A DNA stretch of 64,000 nucleotides from Dermatophilus congolensis (GCA_030538115.1 JAUNUP010000006.1:62001-126000), one strand, 5' to 3'. Positions 9,183-18,588 are shown, counted from the first letter of the stretch. Program-made: numbers and translations. The notes: generated from the letters alone by a model not told the origin.

Positions 9183-10261
9183 AGGACCACCACCGAACGC
9201 AGCACGTCACCGGCGTGCATCTTCTCGAACGCCGCCTCGACGTCGCCGATGCCGATGCGCTCGGTGACGAACGCGTCGAGGTCGAACCGGCCCTGCTTGT
9301 ACAGGTCGACGAGCATCGGGAAGTCGCGCGAAGGCAGGCAGTCGCCGTACCAACTGCTCTTGAGCGAGCCGCCGCGGCCGAAGATCTCGATCATCGGCAG
9401 CGTGACCTGCTTGTCGGGGGTCGGCACACCGACCAACACGACACGGCCCGCGAGATCGCGAGCGTAGAAGGCCTGCTCGTACGTCTCGGGGCGGCCGACC
9501 GCCTCCACGACGACGTCGGCACCGAAGCCGCCGGTGAGTTCACGGATAGCCTCGACCGGATCGACGTTCGCGCTGTTCACAGTGTGCGTGGCACCGAACT
9601 TCTTCGCGATTTCGAGCTTGCGATCGTCGATGTCGACCGCGATGATCGTCGTCGCTCCCGCGACCACGGCACCGGCGATGGCCGCGTCACCAACGCCACC
9701 ACAGCCGAACACGGCGATCGACTCGCCGCGGGTGACCTGACCGGTGTTGACGGCGGCACCGAAGCCGGCCATCACGCCGCAGCCGAGCAGACCGACGGCG
9801 GCCGCGTCGGCCTCCGGCACCTTCGTGCACTGACCTGCGGCGACGAGCGTCTTCTCGATGAACGCGCCGATGCCGAGCGCAGGGGTCAACTCGGTGCCGT
9901 CGGTGAGCGTCATCTTCTGCGTCGCGTTGTGCGTCGCGAAGCAGTACTGGGGCTGGCCCTTGTGGCAGGCGCGGCACTGGCCGCACACCGCACGCCAGTT
10001 GAGGATGACGAAGTCGCCGGGCGCCACCTCGGTGACACCCTCGCCAACGGCCTCGACCACACCGGCGGCCTCGTGACCGAGCAAGAACGGGTAGTCGTCG
10101 TTGATGCCGCCCTCGCGATAGTGCAGGTCGGTGTGGCAAACGCCGCACGCCTGCACCTTCACCACTGCTTCACCCGGCCCGGGATCGGGCACGATGACGT
10201 CGACGAGTTCTACGGGGGCATTCTTCGAGCGTGCGATGACGCCCTTGACTGTGCTGGGCAC
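9179..10261 (-). CDS. mscR: S-(hydroxymethyl)mycothiol dehydrogenase
   Basis: This 360-residue zinc alcohol dehydrogenase is the mycothiol-dependent formaldehyde dehydrogenase, which also acts as an S-nitrosomycothiol reductase in relatives. Catalytic zinc ligands are seen in CGVCHTDL and LLGHEAAG, the structural zinc lobe in [15 protein letters not shown], and the NAD site in [11 protein letters not shown]. The motif [14 protein letters not shown] and the C-terminal half fit the actinobacterial mycothiol group rather than glutathione-dependent enzymes. The GTG start follows AGGAGG. It protects against formaldehyde and nitrosative stress together with the hydrolase encoded next. Confidence 0.92.
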   Translation of the reverse strand: MPSTVKGVIARSKNAPVELVDVIVPDPGPGEAVVKVQACGVCHTDLHYREGGINDDYPFLLGHEAAGVVEAVGEGVTEVAPGDFVILNWRAVCGQCRACHKGQPQYCFATHNATQKMTLTDGTELTPALGIGAFIEKTLVAAGQCTKVPEADAAAVGLLGCGVMAGFGAAVNTGQVTRGESIAVFGCGGVGDAAIAGAVVAGATTIIAVDIDDRKLEIAKKFGATHTVNSANVDPVEAIRELTGGFGADVVVEAVGRPETYEQAFYARDLAGRVVLVGVPTPDKQVTLPMIEIFGRGGSLKSSWYGDCLPSRDFPMLVDLYKQGRFDLDAFVTERIGIGDVEAAFEKMHAGDVLRSVVVL

Positions 10262-10282
10262 GGGGCCTCCTACAGATGGGAC

Positions 10283-10299
10283 GGGAGAGGTGCTCTCCC
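10283..10299. terminator. Short GC-rich hairpin between mscR and ispF
   Basis: GGGAGAG at 10283-10289 pairs with CTCTCCC at 10293-10299 around a three-base loop, 25 bases past the ispF stop. It could end ispF transcription. A 12-base direct repeat (10308-10319 and 10321-10332) overlaps the ispF stop codon. Confidence 0.4.
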
Positions 10300-10324
10300 C
10301 TCACCTTAGTGTCAGGAGGCAGTG

Positions 10325-10825
10325 TCAGGAGGGGACGACGAGCGCGACGGCTATCGCGGCAACACCTTCTCCGCGGCCGGTGAGCCCGAGACCGTCGGTC
10401 GTCGTGCCGCTCACCGAGACCGGAGCGCCGCAGGCCTGCGACATCGCCGCCTGCGCCTCGTCGCGGCGCTTACCCACCTTGGGGCGGTTGCCGACCACCT
10501 GAACCGAGACGTTGCCGATCTCGAAGCCCGCCTCGCGCACGAGCCGCGCCGCCTCCGCCAGCAGCGTCACACCCGAGGCTCCGGCCCACTGGGGCCTGCC
10601 GGTACCGAAGTGCGCACCGAGATCGCCGATGCCGGCCGCCGTGAACAGGGCGTCGCAGGCAGCGTGGCAGGCCACGTCAGCGTCGGAGTGCCCCTCGAGC
10701 CCGAGTTCGCCCGGCCATTCGAGACCGGCCACCCACAGCACCCGGTCGCTGTCGGCGGGCGCGTTGGCGTGTACGTCGATTCCCGTCCCCACGCGCGGCA
10801 GCGGAAACGGCGCAGACCGGGTCAT
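10325..10825 (-). CDS. ispF: 2-C-methyl-D-erythritol 2,4-cyclodiphosphate synthase
   Basis: IspF (166 residues) cyclises the CDP-ME phosphate intermediate in the non-mevalonate isoprenoid pathway. The family signature GTGIDVH at the N-terminus, the metal-binding [17 protein letters not shown] and the trimer core [14 protein letters not shown] are present, as is [14 protein letters not shown] near the end. It overlaps ispD by four bases, and the two act two steps apart in the same pathway. The length is normal. Confidence 0.96.
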   Translation of the reverse strand: MTRSAPFPLPRVGTGIDVHANAPADSDRVLWVAGLEWPGELGLEGHSDADVACHAACDALFTAAGIGDLGAHFGTGRPQWAGASGVTLLAEAARLVREAGFEIGNVSVQVVGNRPKVGKRRDEAQAAMSQACGAPVSVSGTTTDGLGLTGRGEGVAAIAVALVVPS

Positions 10826-11514
10826 GTTCGCTCCTCCAAGAGTCGATGTGCGCGCACCAGGTCGGCCTGGGTCGTCACCTTCTCGGCATCGGCATGGCCG
10901 GGCACCACACGCACCGGCAGCCCCAGCCGCTCGACCAAGCCGGCGTCGTCGGTCACCCCGGCCACATCTCCGGCATGCGCCCGACGCAGCACATCGGCCC
11001 GAAAACCCTGCGGAGTCTGCACAGCACGCAAGAACGCACGCGGAGGCGTGTCGACGACGATCCCCTCCGCGTCGACCCGCTTGATCGTGTCGGCGACCGC
11101 GAGCCCGGGCACTACGGCGACGTCACCGCTCTCGACGGCGCGGACGACCGCATCGAAGAGTTCGACCGGAGCCAGGCATCGTGCGGCATCGTGCACCAAC
11201 ACGCAATCGACATCGCCGACTTCGGCCAGGCCGTTCGCGACGGAGTCGTGCCGCTCGGCCCCTCCGGGCACGACGACCAGCGGCAATGACTCACGAGAAG
11301 CAGCGGCCAGCCCGTCACGGGCGGCACGCTCGGCTTCTGGCAGGTGCCCCTGCGGGGCCACCACGACGATGCGCTCGACACCCACCGTGTGCGAGGCGCG
11401 TTCGGTCGCCCACGACAGCAGTGGGCGACCAGCGAGTTCGACGAGAGCCTTAGGCCGGTCGGCACCCAGACGCGTGCCGAGACCGGCCGCCACGATGATG
11501 ACGGCCGAACTCAT
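10822..11514 (-). CDS. ispD: 2-C-methyl-D-erythritol 4-phosphate cytidylyltransferase
   Basis: IspD (230 residues) couples CTP to methylerythritol phosphate. The nucleotide-binding [16 protein letters not shown] and the [10 protein letters not shown] segment with its catalytic aspartate are clear, and [10 protein letters not shown] and TDDAGLVE follow in the usual order. It lies 26 bases after carD and runs into ispF with an overlap; carD-ispD-ispF is a conserved actinobacterial order. No good ribosome-binding site precedes the ATG, which suits coupling to carD. Confidence 0.95.
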   Translation of the reverse strand: MSSAVIIVAAGLGTRLGADRPKALVELAGRPLLSWATERASHTVGVERIVVVAPQGHLPEAERAARDGLAAASRESLPLVVVPGGAERHDSVANGLAEVGDVDCVLVHDAARCLAPVELFDAVVRAVESGDVAVVPGLAVADTIKRVDAEGIVVDTPPRAFLRAVQTPQGFRADVLRRAHAGDVAGVTDDAGLVERLGLPVRVVPGHADAEKVTTQADLVRAHRLLEERT

Positions 11515-11540
11515 GAGAACTCAGACCCGAATCGTCAGGG

Positions 11541-12023
11541 TCAGGAAGCGAGAACCTCGTCGAGCATGACCTCGGCCTGGTCCTCGTCGGTCTTCTCGGC
11601 CAGCGCCAGCTCGGAGACGAGAATCTGACGGGCCTTGGCCAGCATGCGCTTCTCGCCGGCAGAGAGCCCGCGACCCCGCTCACGACGCCACAGGTCGCGC
11701 ACGACCTCGGCCACACGGATCACATCGCCCGAGGCAAGCTTCTCGAGGTTCGCCTTGTAACGACGCGACCAGTTGGTCGGTTCTTCGCCCTGAACAGCGC
11801 GGAGAACCTCGAACACACGATCCAGGCCATCTTGGCCGACGACATCACGCACACCTACAAGGTCGCAGTTATCCGCCGGAACCTCAATGGTCAAATCGCC
11901 CTGAGCAACCTTGAGTACGAGGTAAAGTCGCTCCTCGCCCTTGATCGTGCGCGTCTTGATCTCTTCGATGAGAGCCGCACCGTGGTGCGGATACACAACC
12001 GTCTCGCCGACCTTGAAGACCAT
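11541..12023 (-). CDS. carD: RNA polymerase-binding transcription regulator CarD
   Basis: CarD (160 residues) binds the RNA polymerase beta subunit and upstream promoter DNA to stabilise open complexes, notably at rRNA promoters. The N-terminal Tudor-like domain [17 protein letters not shown] and the C-terminal helical DNA-binding part with [17 protein letters not shown] are typical, and the length matches. The ATG at 12023 aligns with known CarD proteins; an in-frame ATG nine bases upstream is the alternative, with AAAGGGG in front. It is the first gene of the carD-ispD-ispF set. Confidence 0.96.
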   Translation of the reverse strand: MVFKVGETVVYPHHGAALIEEIKTRTIKGEERLYLVLKVAQGDLTIEVPADNCDLVGVRDVVGQDGLDRVFEVLRAVQGEEPTNWSRRYKANLEKLASGDVIRVAEVVRDLWRRERGRGLSAGEKRMLAKARQILVSELALAEKTDEDQAEVMLDEVLAS

Positions 12024-12274
12024 AAGCCCCATTACCCCTTTCGCGGCTTCCAGGATACCACGGCCCATCGGGGCTTCCTCCCCGAACGGTCGCATTCTCC
12101 CTGGTCACGGCCCCGACCGGAGAGCGGCAATCGCACTGAACCCCATGGTCGGCCGCTTGCGGGCACTCTCACCAGCAGTTCCACGGGTGTGGGTAGACCC
12201 CCGAACAGCGGCTCCGCGGGAGACATGGGCGGAATCGTCATCGGCGGGAGCCCTATCGGGGCCGCGTGGCCCGT

Positions 12275-12280
12275 TAGTCT
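12275..12280 (+). promoter_or_regulatory. -10 element of the lipoprotein gene (leaderless arrangement)
   Basis: TAGTCT is followed by seven bases and then GTG-ATG, the start of the lipoprotein gene. No ribosome-binding site lies in between. Confidence 0.45.
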
Positions 12281-12287
12281 GTGAAAT

Positions 12288-12923
12288 GTGATGCGATCAA
12301 CCCGAGTCCCAGCCCGCCGCTCGCTGCGCGTCGGTGGAGTGGCCCTCATCGCCGCTGCCGCCTTGACCGGTTGCCAGTGGACCTCCACCATCCAGACCGA
12401 CAAGGCCTACGAGCCTGCCGACGGAACCTCTGTCACGGTCGGCGGCCTGCACGTCGCCAACGTCGTCGTGGTCTCGGCCGGTAAGGGCGCCCCGGGCAAC
12501 GTCACCGGACTGGCGATCAACAACACCAGCCAGCCGCTGCAGGTCCAGGTCAAGTCCGTCGACGGCGCTGCCGCCGGAGCGGCGCTGGCCGTGCCCGCAG
12601 GCGGAACCGCGCAGCTGACCACGCCCGGTGGCACGGCCATGACGCTGCCGTCGGTCCCCTCGCTCCCGGGTGGGCACATCACGCTGACCGTCGACTCCGC
12701 CGAGGGGCAGACCGCGGTCGAGGCCCCGATCCTGGCGCCCACGCAGTACTACGCGCCGTACGCGCCCTCCGGCGCGAACCCCACCGGCACCGCGACCGAA
12801 GGCTCCACGGCGAACCCGACAGAGCCGGGCGCCAACCCGACTGAGCCCACGCAGCCTGGTGCAACCGACAGCCCGACCACGGCTCCGGCTGCTCCGACCG
12901 CCACGACGGCCCCTGCTTCCTGA
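12288..12923 (+). CDS. Putative lipoprotein with Pro/Thr-rich tail
   Basis: The 211-residue product has an Arg-rich N-terminus, a hydrophobic stretch and the lipobox LTGC, so it should be lipid-anchored on the outer face of the membrane. A beta-rich domain of about 110 residues follows (YEPADGTSVTVGGLHVANVVVV), resembling the PCu(A)C-like lipoproteins often seen near actinobacterial regX3, then 50 residues rich in Pro, Thr and Ala that may span the cell wall. Function is unknown. The gene diverges from carD and converges on regX3. Start: GTG at 12288 or ATG at 12291, both compatible with a leaderless mRNA. Confidence 0.75.
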   Translation: MMRSTRVPARRSLRVGGVALIAAAALTGCQWTSTIQTDKAYEPADGTSVTVGGLHVANVVVVSAGKGAPGNVTGLAINNTSQPLQVQVKSVDGAAAGAALAVPAGGTAQLTTPGGTAMTLPSVPSLPGGHITLTVDSAEGQTAVEAPILAPTQYYAPYAPSGANPTGTATEGSTANPTEPGANPTEPTQPGATDSPTTAPAAPTATTAPAS

Positions 12924-12946
12924 TCGCATTCAGCCCTGTACGAACG

Positions 12947-12984
12947 AGACGGGGGCGGTACCGACATCGGTACCGCCCCCGTCT
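12947..12984. terminator. Bidirectional terminator between lipoprotein gene and regX3
   Basis: An 18-base perfect inverted repeat (12947-12964 with 12967-12984) sits between the convergent lipoprotein gene and regX3. The core is GGGGGCGGTACC and its complement, and the right arm is followed by ACGTTT. It can serve both genes. Confidence 0.85.
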
Positions 12985-13019
12985 ACGTTTCGGCCTGGTT
13001 CAGACTTGTTCGGCCCTGT

Positions 13020-13706
13020 TCAGTTCGACGGCTCGAACTTATAGCCCAGTCCTCGCACGGTGATGATGTGCACCGGCCGGCCCGGGTCGGGCTCGATCTT
13101 CGCGCGCAGGCGCTTGACGTGCACGTCGAGGGTCTTGGTGTCGCCGACGTAGTCGCTACCCCAGACCCGGTCGATGAGCTGCATGCGGGTCAGTACCCGA
13201 CCGGCGTTGCGCAGGAGCATCTCGAGCAGCTCGAACTCCTTGAGAGGCAACGCGACCGCCTCGCCGTCGACCTCGACGACGTGGCGCTCGACATCCATCC
13301 GCACGGGGCCGGCGGCCAGCGCGCTCGGCGCCAGGTCTTCCGGCTCCTGCCTGCGTCGCAGAACCGCCTTCACGCGGGCGAGCAGCTCACGACTGGAGTA
13401 CGGCTTCGTGACGTAGTCGTCGGCCCCGATCTCGAGGCCCACCACCTTGTCGATCTCGCTGTCCTTGGCGGTGAGCATGATGATCGGCACCGTCGAACGC
13501 TGCCGGATCTGCCGGCACACGTCGACACCCGACATGCCGGGCAGCATGAGGTCGAGCAGCACCAGGTCGGGGTTGACGTTGTCGAATTCGGTCAAGGCCA
13601 CGATCCCGTCTGCGGCGAGCGTGACCTCGTACCCCTCCTTTTTGAGCAGGTAGGAAAGGGGGTCGGAGAACGACTCCTCGTCTTCCACGACGAGAATGCG
13701 GGTCAT
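13020..13706 (-). CDS. regX3: Phosphate-responsive response regulator RegX3
   Basis: This 228-residue OmpR/PhoB-type regulator has a receiver domain with the acidic pair in VVEDEES, phosphoacceptor Asp in LVLLDLMLPG and Lys in YVTKPYSSREL, then a winged-helix DNA-binding domain ending RGLGYKFEP. The adjacent senX3, phoU and PHO box identify it as the actinobacterial phosphate regulator. It overlaps senX3 by four bases. It is expected to bind 11-bp GTTCACC-type repeats such as those at 14987-15019 and upstream of pstS. Confidence 0.94.
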   Translation of the reverse strand: MTRILVVEDEESFSDPLSYLLKKEGYEVTLAADGIVALTEFDNVNPDLVLLDLMLPGMSGVDVCRQIRQRSTVPIIMLTAKDSEIDKVVGLEIGADDYVTKPYSSRELLARVKAVLRRRQEPEDLAPSALAAGPVRMDVERHVVEVDGEAVALPLKEFELLEMLLRNAGRVLTRMQLIDRVWGSDYVGDTKTLDVHVKRLRAKIEPDPGRPVHIITVRGLGYKFEPSN

Positions 13707-14914
13707 TGGCTCACCTTCCGTTGGTCGGCTGTCGCGCTGACGTTCAGCGGATCGGGTTCGAGTTCAGGGTCGTAGGCGGGCAGTCGAATCGTGAACGTGG
13801 AGCCCTCCCCCACGGCGCTCCACACCTTGACCTCGCCGCCGTGGTTGGAGCAGGCGTGTTTGACGATCGCCAGCCCAAGGCCGGTGCCGCCCGTGGCGCG
13901 CGAGCGCGCCCGGTCGACGCGGTAGAAGCGTTCGAAGATCCGCTCGAGGTCTTCGGGGGCCATGCCTTGCCCCTGATCCGCGACGGTGATCTCGACGACT
14001 CCCTGCCCGCGGCGTGCCGTCACGGAGACGCGGGTGTTCTCGGGCGAATAGTTGACGGCATTGCTGAGCAGGTTGGTGACCGCCATCGTGAGCATGCGGC
14101 GGTCGCCGAGAACCACGGCGTCCTCGTCGAGGACACACGCGATCGTGGCGTTGCGGGCTTCGGAGAGCGTGCACATGCTCTCGACGGCCTCGCGCACGAT
14201 GTCGGCGATCACGACAGGCCCGGGGTCGGTGAGCGACTCGGTGGCCTGCAGTCGCGAGAGGTCGACGATGTCCTGCACCAGCCTGGTCAGCCGGTCGCTC
14301 TCGACGAGGATGCGCTTGGCGAACCGTTCGACCATCTCCGGATCGTCGGTCGCACCGAGCACGGCCTCGGCGAGCAGCGAGATGCCACCGACCGGGGTCT
14401 TGAGCTCGTGAGAGACGTTCGCGACGAAATCCCTACGCACGTCTTCGACCCGCTGGGCGCGGGTGCGGTCTTCGACGAACAGGGCCACCCGGCCACGACC
14501 GAGCGTGGCCGCGCGCGCGGCCACCGCCACCGTCGCGTCGTCGAATCGGTCGCGGGTGAGCGTCAACTCGGCCTCGTGCGTCACGCCGTCGCGGCGAGTG
14601 GCCCGCACCAGACTGCGCAGTTGCTCGTGCACGAGTTCGTCGTCGCGCAGCAACCCCATCACAGCGGTGGGAGGGCTCGCCCGCACGACCCGGTCGTCAG
14701 GGCCCACGATCATCACGCACGAACGGAACGAGCGGATGAGGTTCTCGAGCAGCTCCTCGTCGAACTCGGGCTCAGGCTCCGGGGGCGAATCCGGGTCGAG
14801 AAGGCTCTTGCCCTCGTCGCGACGCCTCTGCCAGGCAGCACCCAGCACGAACGCGCCGACGCCGACCGGAAAGCCCACCAGGGCTACAGCCGTCAGCATC
14901 TCCACGAAGGTCAC
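13703..14914 (-). CDS. senX3: Phosphate-sensing histidine kinase SenX3
   Basis: The 403-residue kinase has one N-terminal membrane segment (residues 5-27), a PAS-like region, a dimerisation domain with the phospho-histidine in VSHELKTPVGG, and an ATPase domain with N-box LLSNAVNYS and the G-box ATGGTGLGLAI. The single short anchor and lack of an extracellular domain fit SenX3/PhoR kinases that sense phosphate through PhoU and the Pst transporter. The GTG start has TAGGCT ending six bases upstream and no ribosome-binding site, so the mRNA is probably leaderless. It is divergent from phoU. Confidence 0.93.
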   Translation of the reverse strand: MTFVEMLTAVALVGFPVGVGAFVLGAAWQRRRDEGKSLLDPDSPPEPEPEFDEELLENLIRSFRSCVMIVGPDDRVVRASPPTAVMGLLRDDELVHEQLRSLVRATRRDGVTHEAELTLTRDRFDDATVAVAARAATLGRGRVALFVEDRTRAQRVEDVRRDFVANVSHELKTPVGGISLLAEAVLGATDDPEMVERFAKRILVESDRLTRLVQDIVDLSRLQATESLTDPGPVVIADIVREAVESMCTLSEARNATIACVLDEDAVVLGDRRMLTMAVTNLLSNAVNYSPENTRVSVTARRGQGVVEITVADQGQGMAPEDLERIFERFYRVDRARSRATGGTGLGLAIVKHACSNHGGEVKVWSAVGEGSTFTIRLPAYDPELEPDPLNVSATADQRKVSQ

Positions 14915-14920
14915 GTCGCC

Positions 14921-14926
14921 AGCCTA
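14921..14926 (-). promoter_or_regulatory. -10 element of senX3-regX3 (leaderless arrangement)
   Basis: TAGGCT on the minus strand lies six bases before the senX3 GTG. The PHO box at 14987-15019 is about 60 bases further upstream. Confidence 0.5.
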
Positions 14927-14986
14927 AGCTCGTGCCTCCGCTCACAGTCCGACCCTTGCGCCCTGACCAGCAGTGTCGCGGGTAAT

Positions 14987-15019
14987 GTTCACCAAGATGA
15001 ACCTCTGCGTTCACCCGCT
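14987..15019 (+). promoter_or_regulatory. PHO box: three 11-bp repeats between senX3 and phoU
   Basis: Three consecutive 11-base units begin at 14987, 14998 and 15009. The outer two start GTTCACC exactly 22 bases apart and the middle one, TGAACCTCTGC, is degenerate. This is the architecture of PhoP/RegX3 direct-repeat sites in actinobacteria. Its position between divergent senX3-regX3 and phoU predicts phosphate-dependent control of one or both. Confidence 0.7.
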
Positions 15020-15104
15020 GCAGGTTTCGATCGACATGCTTGGGGTGGCTCCGGCCATCCCGCCGGCCCATCTCGACACAGCCCGACCCCGACAGGACTT
15101 GCAC

Positions 15105-15755
15105 ATGCGCGACGCGTTTCACGAAGACCTCGACACGATCACCGACGACCTGGTGGAGATGACGCGACTCGCGGCCTCCGCCATGTCGCGCGCCACCACC
15201 GCGTTGCTCGATGCCGACCTCACGCTCACCGAAAGCGTCATCGCCGCCGACTCGCGTATCGACGCGGTGGAGAAGAAGATCAACATCGGGGCCATCGACA
15301 CCCTCGCCAGGCAGCAGCCTGTCGCCACCGACCTGCGCATCGTCGTCACTGCGCTGCGCATGGCGGCCAGCATCGAGCGCATGGGCGACCTCGCCGTACA
15401 CGTCGCCAAGGTGGCACGTCTGCGGCACCCCGAGCAGGCCGTACCGGCCGAGGCCCGCGCCATCATCATCGAGATGAGCCAGATCGCCAACCGCCTCATC
15501 ACGCAGGTCGGCGCGATCATCGCCTCCAAAGACCTCGACCGCGTCGCCGACCTCGACCTCACCGACGACCGCCTCGACGAACTGCACCGCGAGGTGTTCG
15601 CGCTCATCACCAGCGACGACTTCGTACACAACCGTCAGGTCGGAGTCGACCTCGCCCTGCTCTCGCGCTACTACGAGCGCTTCGGCGACCACGCCGTCTC
15701 CGTCGGCGAGCAGGTCGCCTTCCTCGTCACCGGCGAGATCACGCAGCGCGTCTGA
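15105..15755 (+). CDS. phoU: Phosphate signalling protein PhoU
   Basis: PhoU (216 residues) is a two-repeat helical-bundle protein that links the Pst transporter to the SenX3 kinase. It begins MRDAFHEDLDTITDDLVEM, has the metal-binding ERMGDLAVHVAKV and its second copy ERFGDHAVSVGEQV, and ends normally. The ATG is chosen because homology starts there and AGGACT lies upstream; an open frame 130 bases further upstream runs through the PHO box and is not conserved. Confidence 0.94.
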   Translation: MRDAFHEDLDTITDDLVEMTRLAASAMSRATTALLDADLTLTESVIAADSRIDAVEKKINIGAIDTLARQQPVATDLRIVVTALRMAASIERMGDLAVHVAKVARLRHPEQAVPAEARAIIIEMSQIANRLITQVGAIIASKDLDRVADLDLTDDRLDELHREVFALITSDDFVHNRQVGVDLALLSRYYERFGDHAVSVGEQVAFLVTGEITQRV

Positions 15756-15776
15756 GCGTCGCCGCCGACCGAACAT

Positions 15777-15814
15777 GAAAGAAGGGGCCTCCCAGGTGGG
15801 AGGCCCCTTCTTTC
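15777..15814. terminator. Bidirectional terminator between phoU and gpmA
   Basis: A perfect 18-base inverted repeat (15777-15794 with 15797-15814) has a GC-rich core flanked by GAAAGAAG and CTTCTTTC, so each strand ends in a T-rich run. It separates the convergent phoU and gpmA. Confidence 0.92.
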
Positions 15815-15821
15815 GTCGCTC

Positions 15822-16565
15822 TTACTTGCCCTGGTTGGCGACCGCGGCAGCGGCCTCGGCGGCGGCCTCGGGGTCGAGGTACTTACCGCCCTTGACGATC
15901 GGCGCGAAGTTCTCGTCGAGCTCGTACACCAACGGCATACCCGTCGGGATGTTCAGGCCCGCGATGTCTTCGTCGCTGATGCCGTCGAGGTGCTTGACCA
16001 GCGCACGGAGGCTGTTGCCGTGGGCCGTGATGAGCACGACCTTGCCGGCGGCCAGGTCGGGCTTCACCTCGCTCTCCCAGTACGGCAGCATGCGCGCCAC
16101 GACGTCCTTGAGACACTCGGTCAGCGGGGCGCCGCCCTCGATGTCGGCGTAACGGACCTCGCTGGACTGGCTGAACTCGTTGTCGGGGTCGATCTCCGGC
16201 GGCGGCGTGTCGTACGAGCGACGCCACTGCATGAACTGGTCGTCACCGAATTCGTCGCGGATCTGCTTCTTGTCGAGGCCCTGCAGCTTGCCGTAGTGGC
16301 GCTCGTTGAGGCGCCACGACCGCTTGACCGGGATCCAGTGACGGTCGGCCGCGTCGAGCGCGATGTTGGCGGTCGTGATCGCGCGGCGCAACAGCGACGT
16401 GTGCAGCACGTCGGGCAGCACGCCCTCCTGCTTGAGCAGTTCACCTCCCCGCACGGCCTCCTGGCGGCCCTGGTCGGACAGGTCGACGTCGACCCACCCG
16501 GTGAAGAGGTTCTTGGCATTCCAGGTGCTCTGCCCATGGCGGAGCAGCACGAGCGTGTAGGTCAT
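15822..16565 (-). CDS. gpmA: 2,3-bisphosphoglycerate-dependent phosphoglycerate mutase
   Basis: The 247-residue glycolytic enzyme interconverts 3- and 2-phosphoglycerate. The phospho-histidine motif [10 protein letters not shown], the substrate loop [13 protein letters not shown], and the second histidine in [11 protein letters not shown] are all present. The ATG has TAGAGT ending six bases upstream; GAGGTC in between could also serve as a weak ribosome-binding site. The gpmA-ybjN-mshA cluster is a conserved actinobacterial arrangement. Confidence 0.96.
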   Translation of the reverse strand: MTYTLVLLRHGQSTWNAKNLFTGWVDVDLSDQGRQEAVRGGELLKQEGVLPDVLHTSLLRRAITTANIALDAADRHWIPVKRSWRLNERHYGKLQGLDKKQIRDEFGDDQFMQWRRSYDTPPPEIDPDNEFSQSSEVRYADIEGGAPLTECLKDVVARMLPYWESEVKPDLAAGKVVLITAHGNSLRALVKHLDGISDEDIAGLNIPTGMPLVYELDENFAPIVKGGKYLDPEAAAEAAAAVANQGK

Positions 16566-16571
16566 GACCTC

Positions 16572-16577
16572 ACTCTA
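16572..16577 (-). promoter_or_regulatory. -10 element of gpmA
   Basis: TAGAGT on the minus strand ends six bases before the gpmA ATG, the same spacing as at cysS and senX3. The YbjN gene ends only a few bases upstream, so this would be an internal promoter. Confidence 0.4.
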
Positions 16578-17204
16578 TGGCGCAGAAGTGCGGTCGTGGG
16601 CCCGACCAGGCGTATCGAAGCGCCCCTTCTCGCTCTCGTGGGCGTCGGCGAGCTCGGCCCCTCCCGGCTGCTCGACCTCGTCCTCGCTGCCGTCGAGAAG
16701 GTGCCGGAACGCCTCGAGGTTGCGCAGCGACTCGCGGCGCGACGTGCGCCAGGCCCATTCCCGCTTCATCGAGCTGAGGAATCCGAGGGTCAGCAGCTCG
16801 TTGAACGCCCCGTCTGCGGCCTCGAGAACCAGGCCGAGCATGCGGTCGAGCTGGTCGGAGTCGAGACCGGAGTGAGGCACGCGGCCGACCACGTAGACGT
16901 CTCCGCTGGAGTCGATCGCGTACGCCATGCCCGGCATCCGCAGGTTGCGGCGCAGCAGATAGGTGTACACCTCGGCGTGGTTTTCGTCGGGGTTGCGGAT
17001 GACGAACGCGGAGACGGACACATCTTGTTCACCCACGAGCAGCGAGCACACGGTGCGCAGCTTCTGCTCACCCGGCAGCACGATCACGAGCTCGCCCTTG
17101 CGGTCGCCGCGCTCCACCTCCAGCCCCTGCGCCCTGGAGAACTCGAGCACGAGACTGGTCGCTCGCTCTGCACTCGGCGATGTCGGACGATTTCGGTCGG
17201 TCAT
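16575..17204 (-). CDS. YbjN-domain protein
   Basis: This 209-residue cytoplasmic protein carries a YbjN/type III secretion chaperone-like fold (RTVCSLLVGEQDVSVSAFV, then YTYLLRRNLRMPGMAYAID), a family found between mshA and gpmA in many actinobacteria. The last 40 residues are acidic and probably flexible. Biochemical role is unknown; relatives are proposed to be sensory or chaperone-like. It lies 19 bases downstream of mshA and just ahead of gpmA. Confidence 0.85.
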   Translation of the reverse strand: MTDRNRPTSPSAERATSLVLEFSRAQGLEVERGDRKGELVIVLPGEQKLRTVCSLLVGEQDVSVSAFVIRNPDENHAEVYTYLLRRNLRMPGMAYAIDSSGDVYVVGRVPHSGLDSDQLDRMLGLVLEAADGAFNELLTLGFLSSMKREWAWRTSRRESLRNLEAFRHLLDGSEDEVEQPGGAELADAHESEKGRFDTPGRAHDRTSAP

Positions 17205-17223
17205 TCTCGGCTACCTCCTGCCC

Positions 17224-18510
17224 TCACCCAGCCGCGAGCCCCTGTCCGTCGCGGCGGTGTCGCACCGCCTCACCGTAGACCCCCAACAGCCGTTCTGTCG
17301 TGGCGGCCCACCCGAATGTCGCCGCATGTTCGACCCCTCGCGCGCCCGAACGCGCACGTAGATCGGGGTCGTCGAGAAAACGCTCGAGCGCTGCCGACCA
17401 GTCGGCGATCTCGTGGGTCGGCACGAGCTCGCCGCCTCCGACCGCCGTGGGCAGACCGCCCACGTCGGCCGCGAGCACGGGCGTGCCGCATGCCTGCGCC
17501 TCGATCGCGACGAGCCCGAACGACTCGCTGTGCGAGGGCACCGCCACGAGGTCGGCGCTGCGGTACCACTGCGCCAGCGTCGCGCGGTCGACCGGAGGCG
17601 AGGTGGTGAGCAGATGCGAGATGCCCAGCTCCTCGGCCAGGTCGACGATCAGCGTCGGCTTCTCGCGGCCCGTGCCCGACGGGCCGCCGAGCATCGCGAC
17701 GTGCACCTTCTCGCCGAGGTCGGGGCGTCGTTTCACGAGATCGGCGATCGCATGCAGCAGCAGGTCGGGAGCCTTGAGTGGCTGGATGCGGCCGACGAAC
17801 AGCACGACCAGCGCGTCTTTCGGCAGACCGGTGATCTCGCGGGCGGCAGCCTGCCCGCCGGGGCCGGCGGGAGTGAACGTCTCGAGGTCGACTCCGGGCG
17901 GCACCACAGCGACCTTCTCGGGGTCGGCGTCGTACAGGGTGATCAGCTCATCGCGCTCGACGTCGGTGTTGGCGATGAGTCGGTCGGCGATCGCCACCAC
18001 CTGCTCCTCGCCGATCTCGCGCACGAGCGGCTCGGGCTTGTCGCCGGGGGCCTGCGAGAGGTTCTTGACCTTGCCCATCGTGTGCATCGTGTGCACGAGC
18101 GGCACACCCCACCGCTCCGCCGCGAGCCAGCCGACCTGGCCCGAGAGCCAGTAATGCGAATGCACCACGTCGTAGTGCCCCTCGGGGCGGCCCGCGACCT
18201 CGCGCATGATGCCTGCGGTGAAGGCGCACAGCTGCGAGGGCAGTTGCTCCTTGTCGAGGCCCTCGTACGGGCCCGCGACGATGTGACGCACCGTCACGCC
18301 GGGCACGAGCTCCACGGCCTCCGGCAGCGCACCCGTGGTGGCGCGGGTGAACACGACCACCTCGATCCCGCGACTCGCCAGGTTCTTGGCCACCTCGACG
18401 ACGTAGACGTTGAGTCCGCCCGCATCGCCCGTGCCCGGCTGCTCCAACGGAGAGGTGTGCAGCGACAACATCGCCACCCGACGGATCCCGTGTTCACTCG
18501 ACTCGCTCAC
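17224..18510 (-). CDS. mshA: D-inositol-3-phosphate glycosyltransferase
   Basis: MshA (428 residues) carries out the first committed step of mycothiol synthesis, joining N-acetylglucosamine from UDP-GlcNAc to inositol-3-phosphate. It is a GT-B enzyme of family GT4: the N-terminal [20 protein letters not shown] loop binds inositol phosphate, VHSHYWLSG and [11 protein letters not shown] follow, and the C-terminal half has [12 protein letters not shown] and the E-x7-E motif ESFGLVAIE. Length and motif order are normal. The upstream methyltransferase gene is divergent. Confidence 0.95.
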   Translation of the reverse strand: MSESSEHGIRRVAMLSLHTSPLEQPGTGDAGGLNVYVVEVAKNLASRGIEVVVFTRATTGALPEAVELVPGVTVRHIVAGPYEGLDKEQLPSQLCAFTAGIMREVAGRPEGHYDVVHSHYWLSGQVGWLAAERWGVPLVHTMHTMGKVKNLSQAPGDKPEPLVREIGEEQVVAIADRLIANTDVERDELITLYDADPEKVAVVPPGVDLETFTPAGPGGQAAAREITGLPKDALVVLFVGRIQPLKAPDLLLHAIADLVKRRPDLGEKVHVAMLGGPSGTGREKPTLIVDLAEELGISHLLTTSPPVDRATLAQWYRSADLVAVPSHSESFGLVAIEAQACGTPVLAADVGGLPTAVGGGELVPTHEIADWSAALERFLDDPDLRARSGARGVEHAATFGWAATTERLLGVYGEAVRHRRDGQGLAAG

Positions 18511-18582
18511 GCGTCCCTCTGCCTCCTACGCCACGTGCTCCTGCACCATGACAAGCACCTCACCCGCCCGGGTATGCCCGGC

Positions 18583-18588
18583 TATCGT
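18583..18588 (+). promoter_or_regulatory. -10 element of the methyltransferase gene (leaderless arrangement)
   Basis: TATCGT is followed by six bases and then GTG at 18595. An in-frame ATG at 18574 would lie upstream of the predicted transcript start, which is why the GTG was preferred. Confidence 0.45.

Noticed and set aside
12998-13027. Three GTTC units ten bases apart, resembling a PHO box
   Set aside because: Spacing is 10 rather than 11 bases, GTTCACC is not conserved, and the site is at the 3' end of regX3 rather than upstream of a gene.
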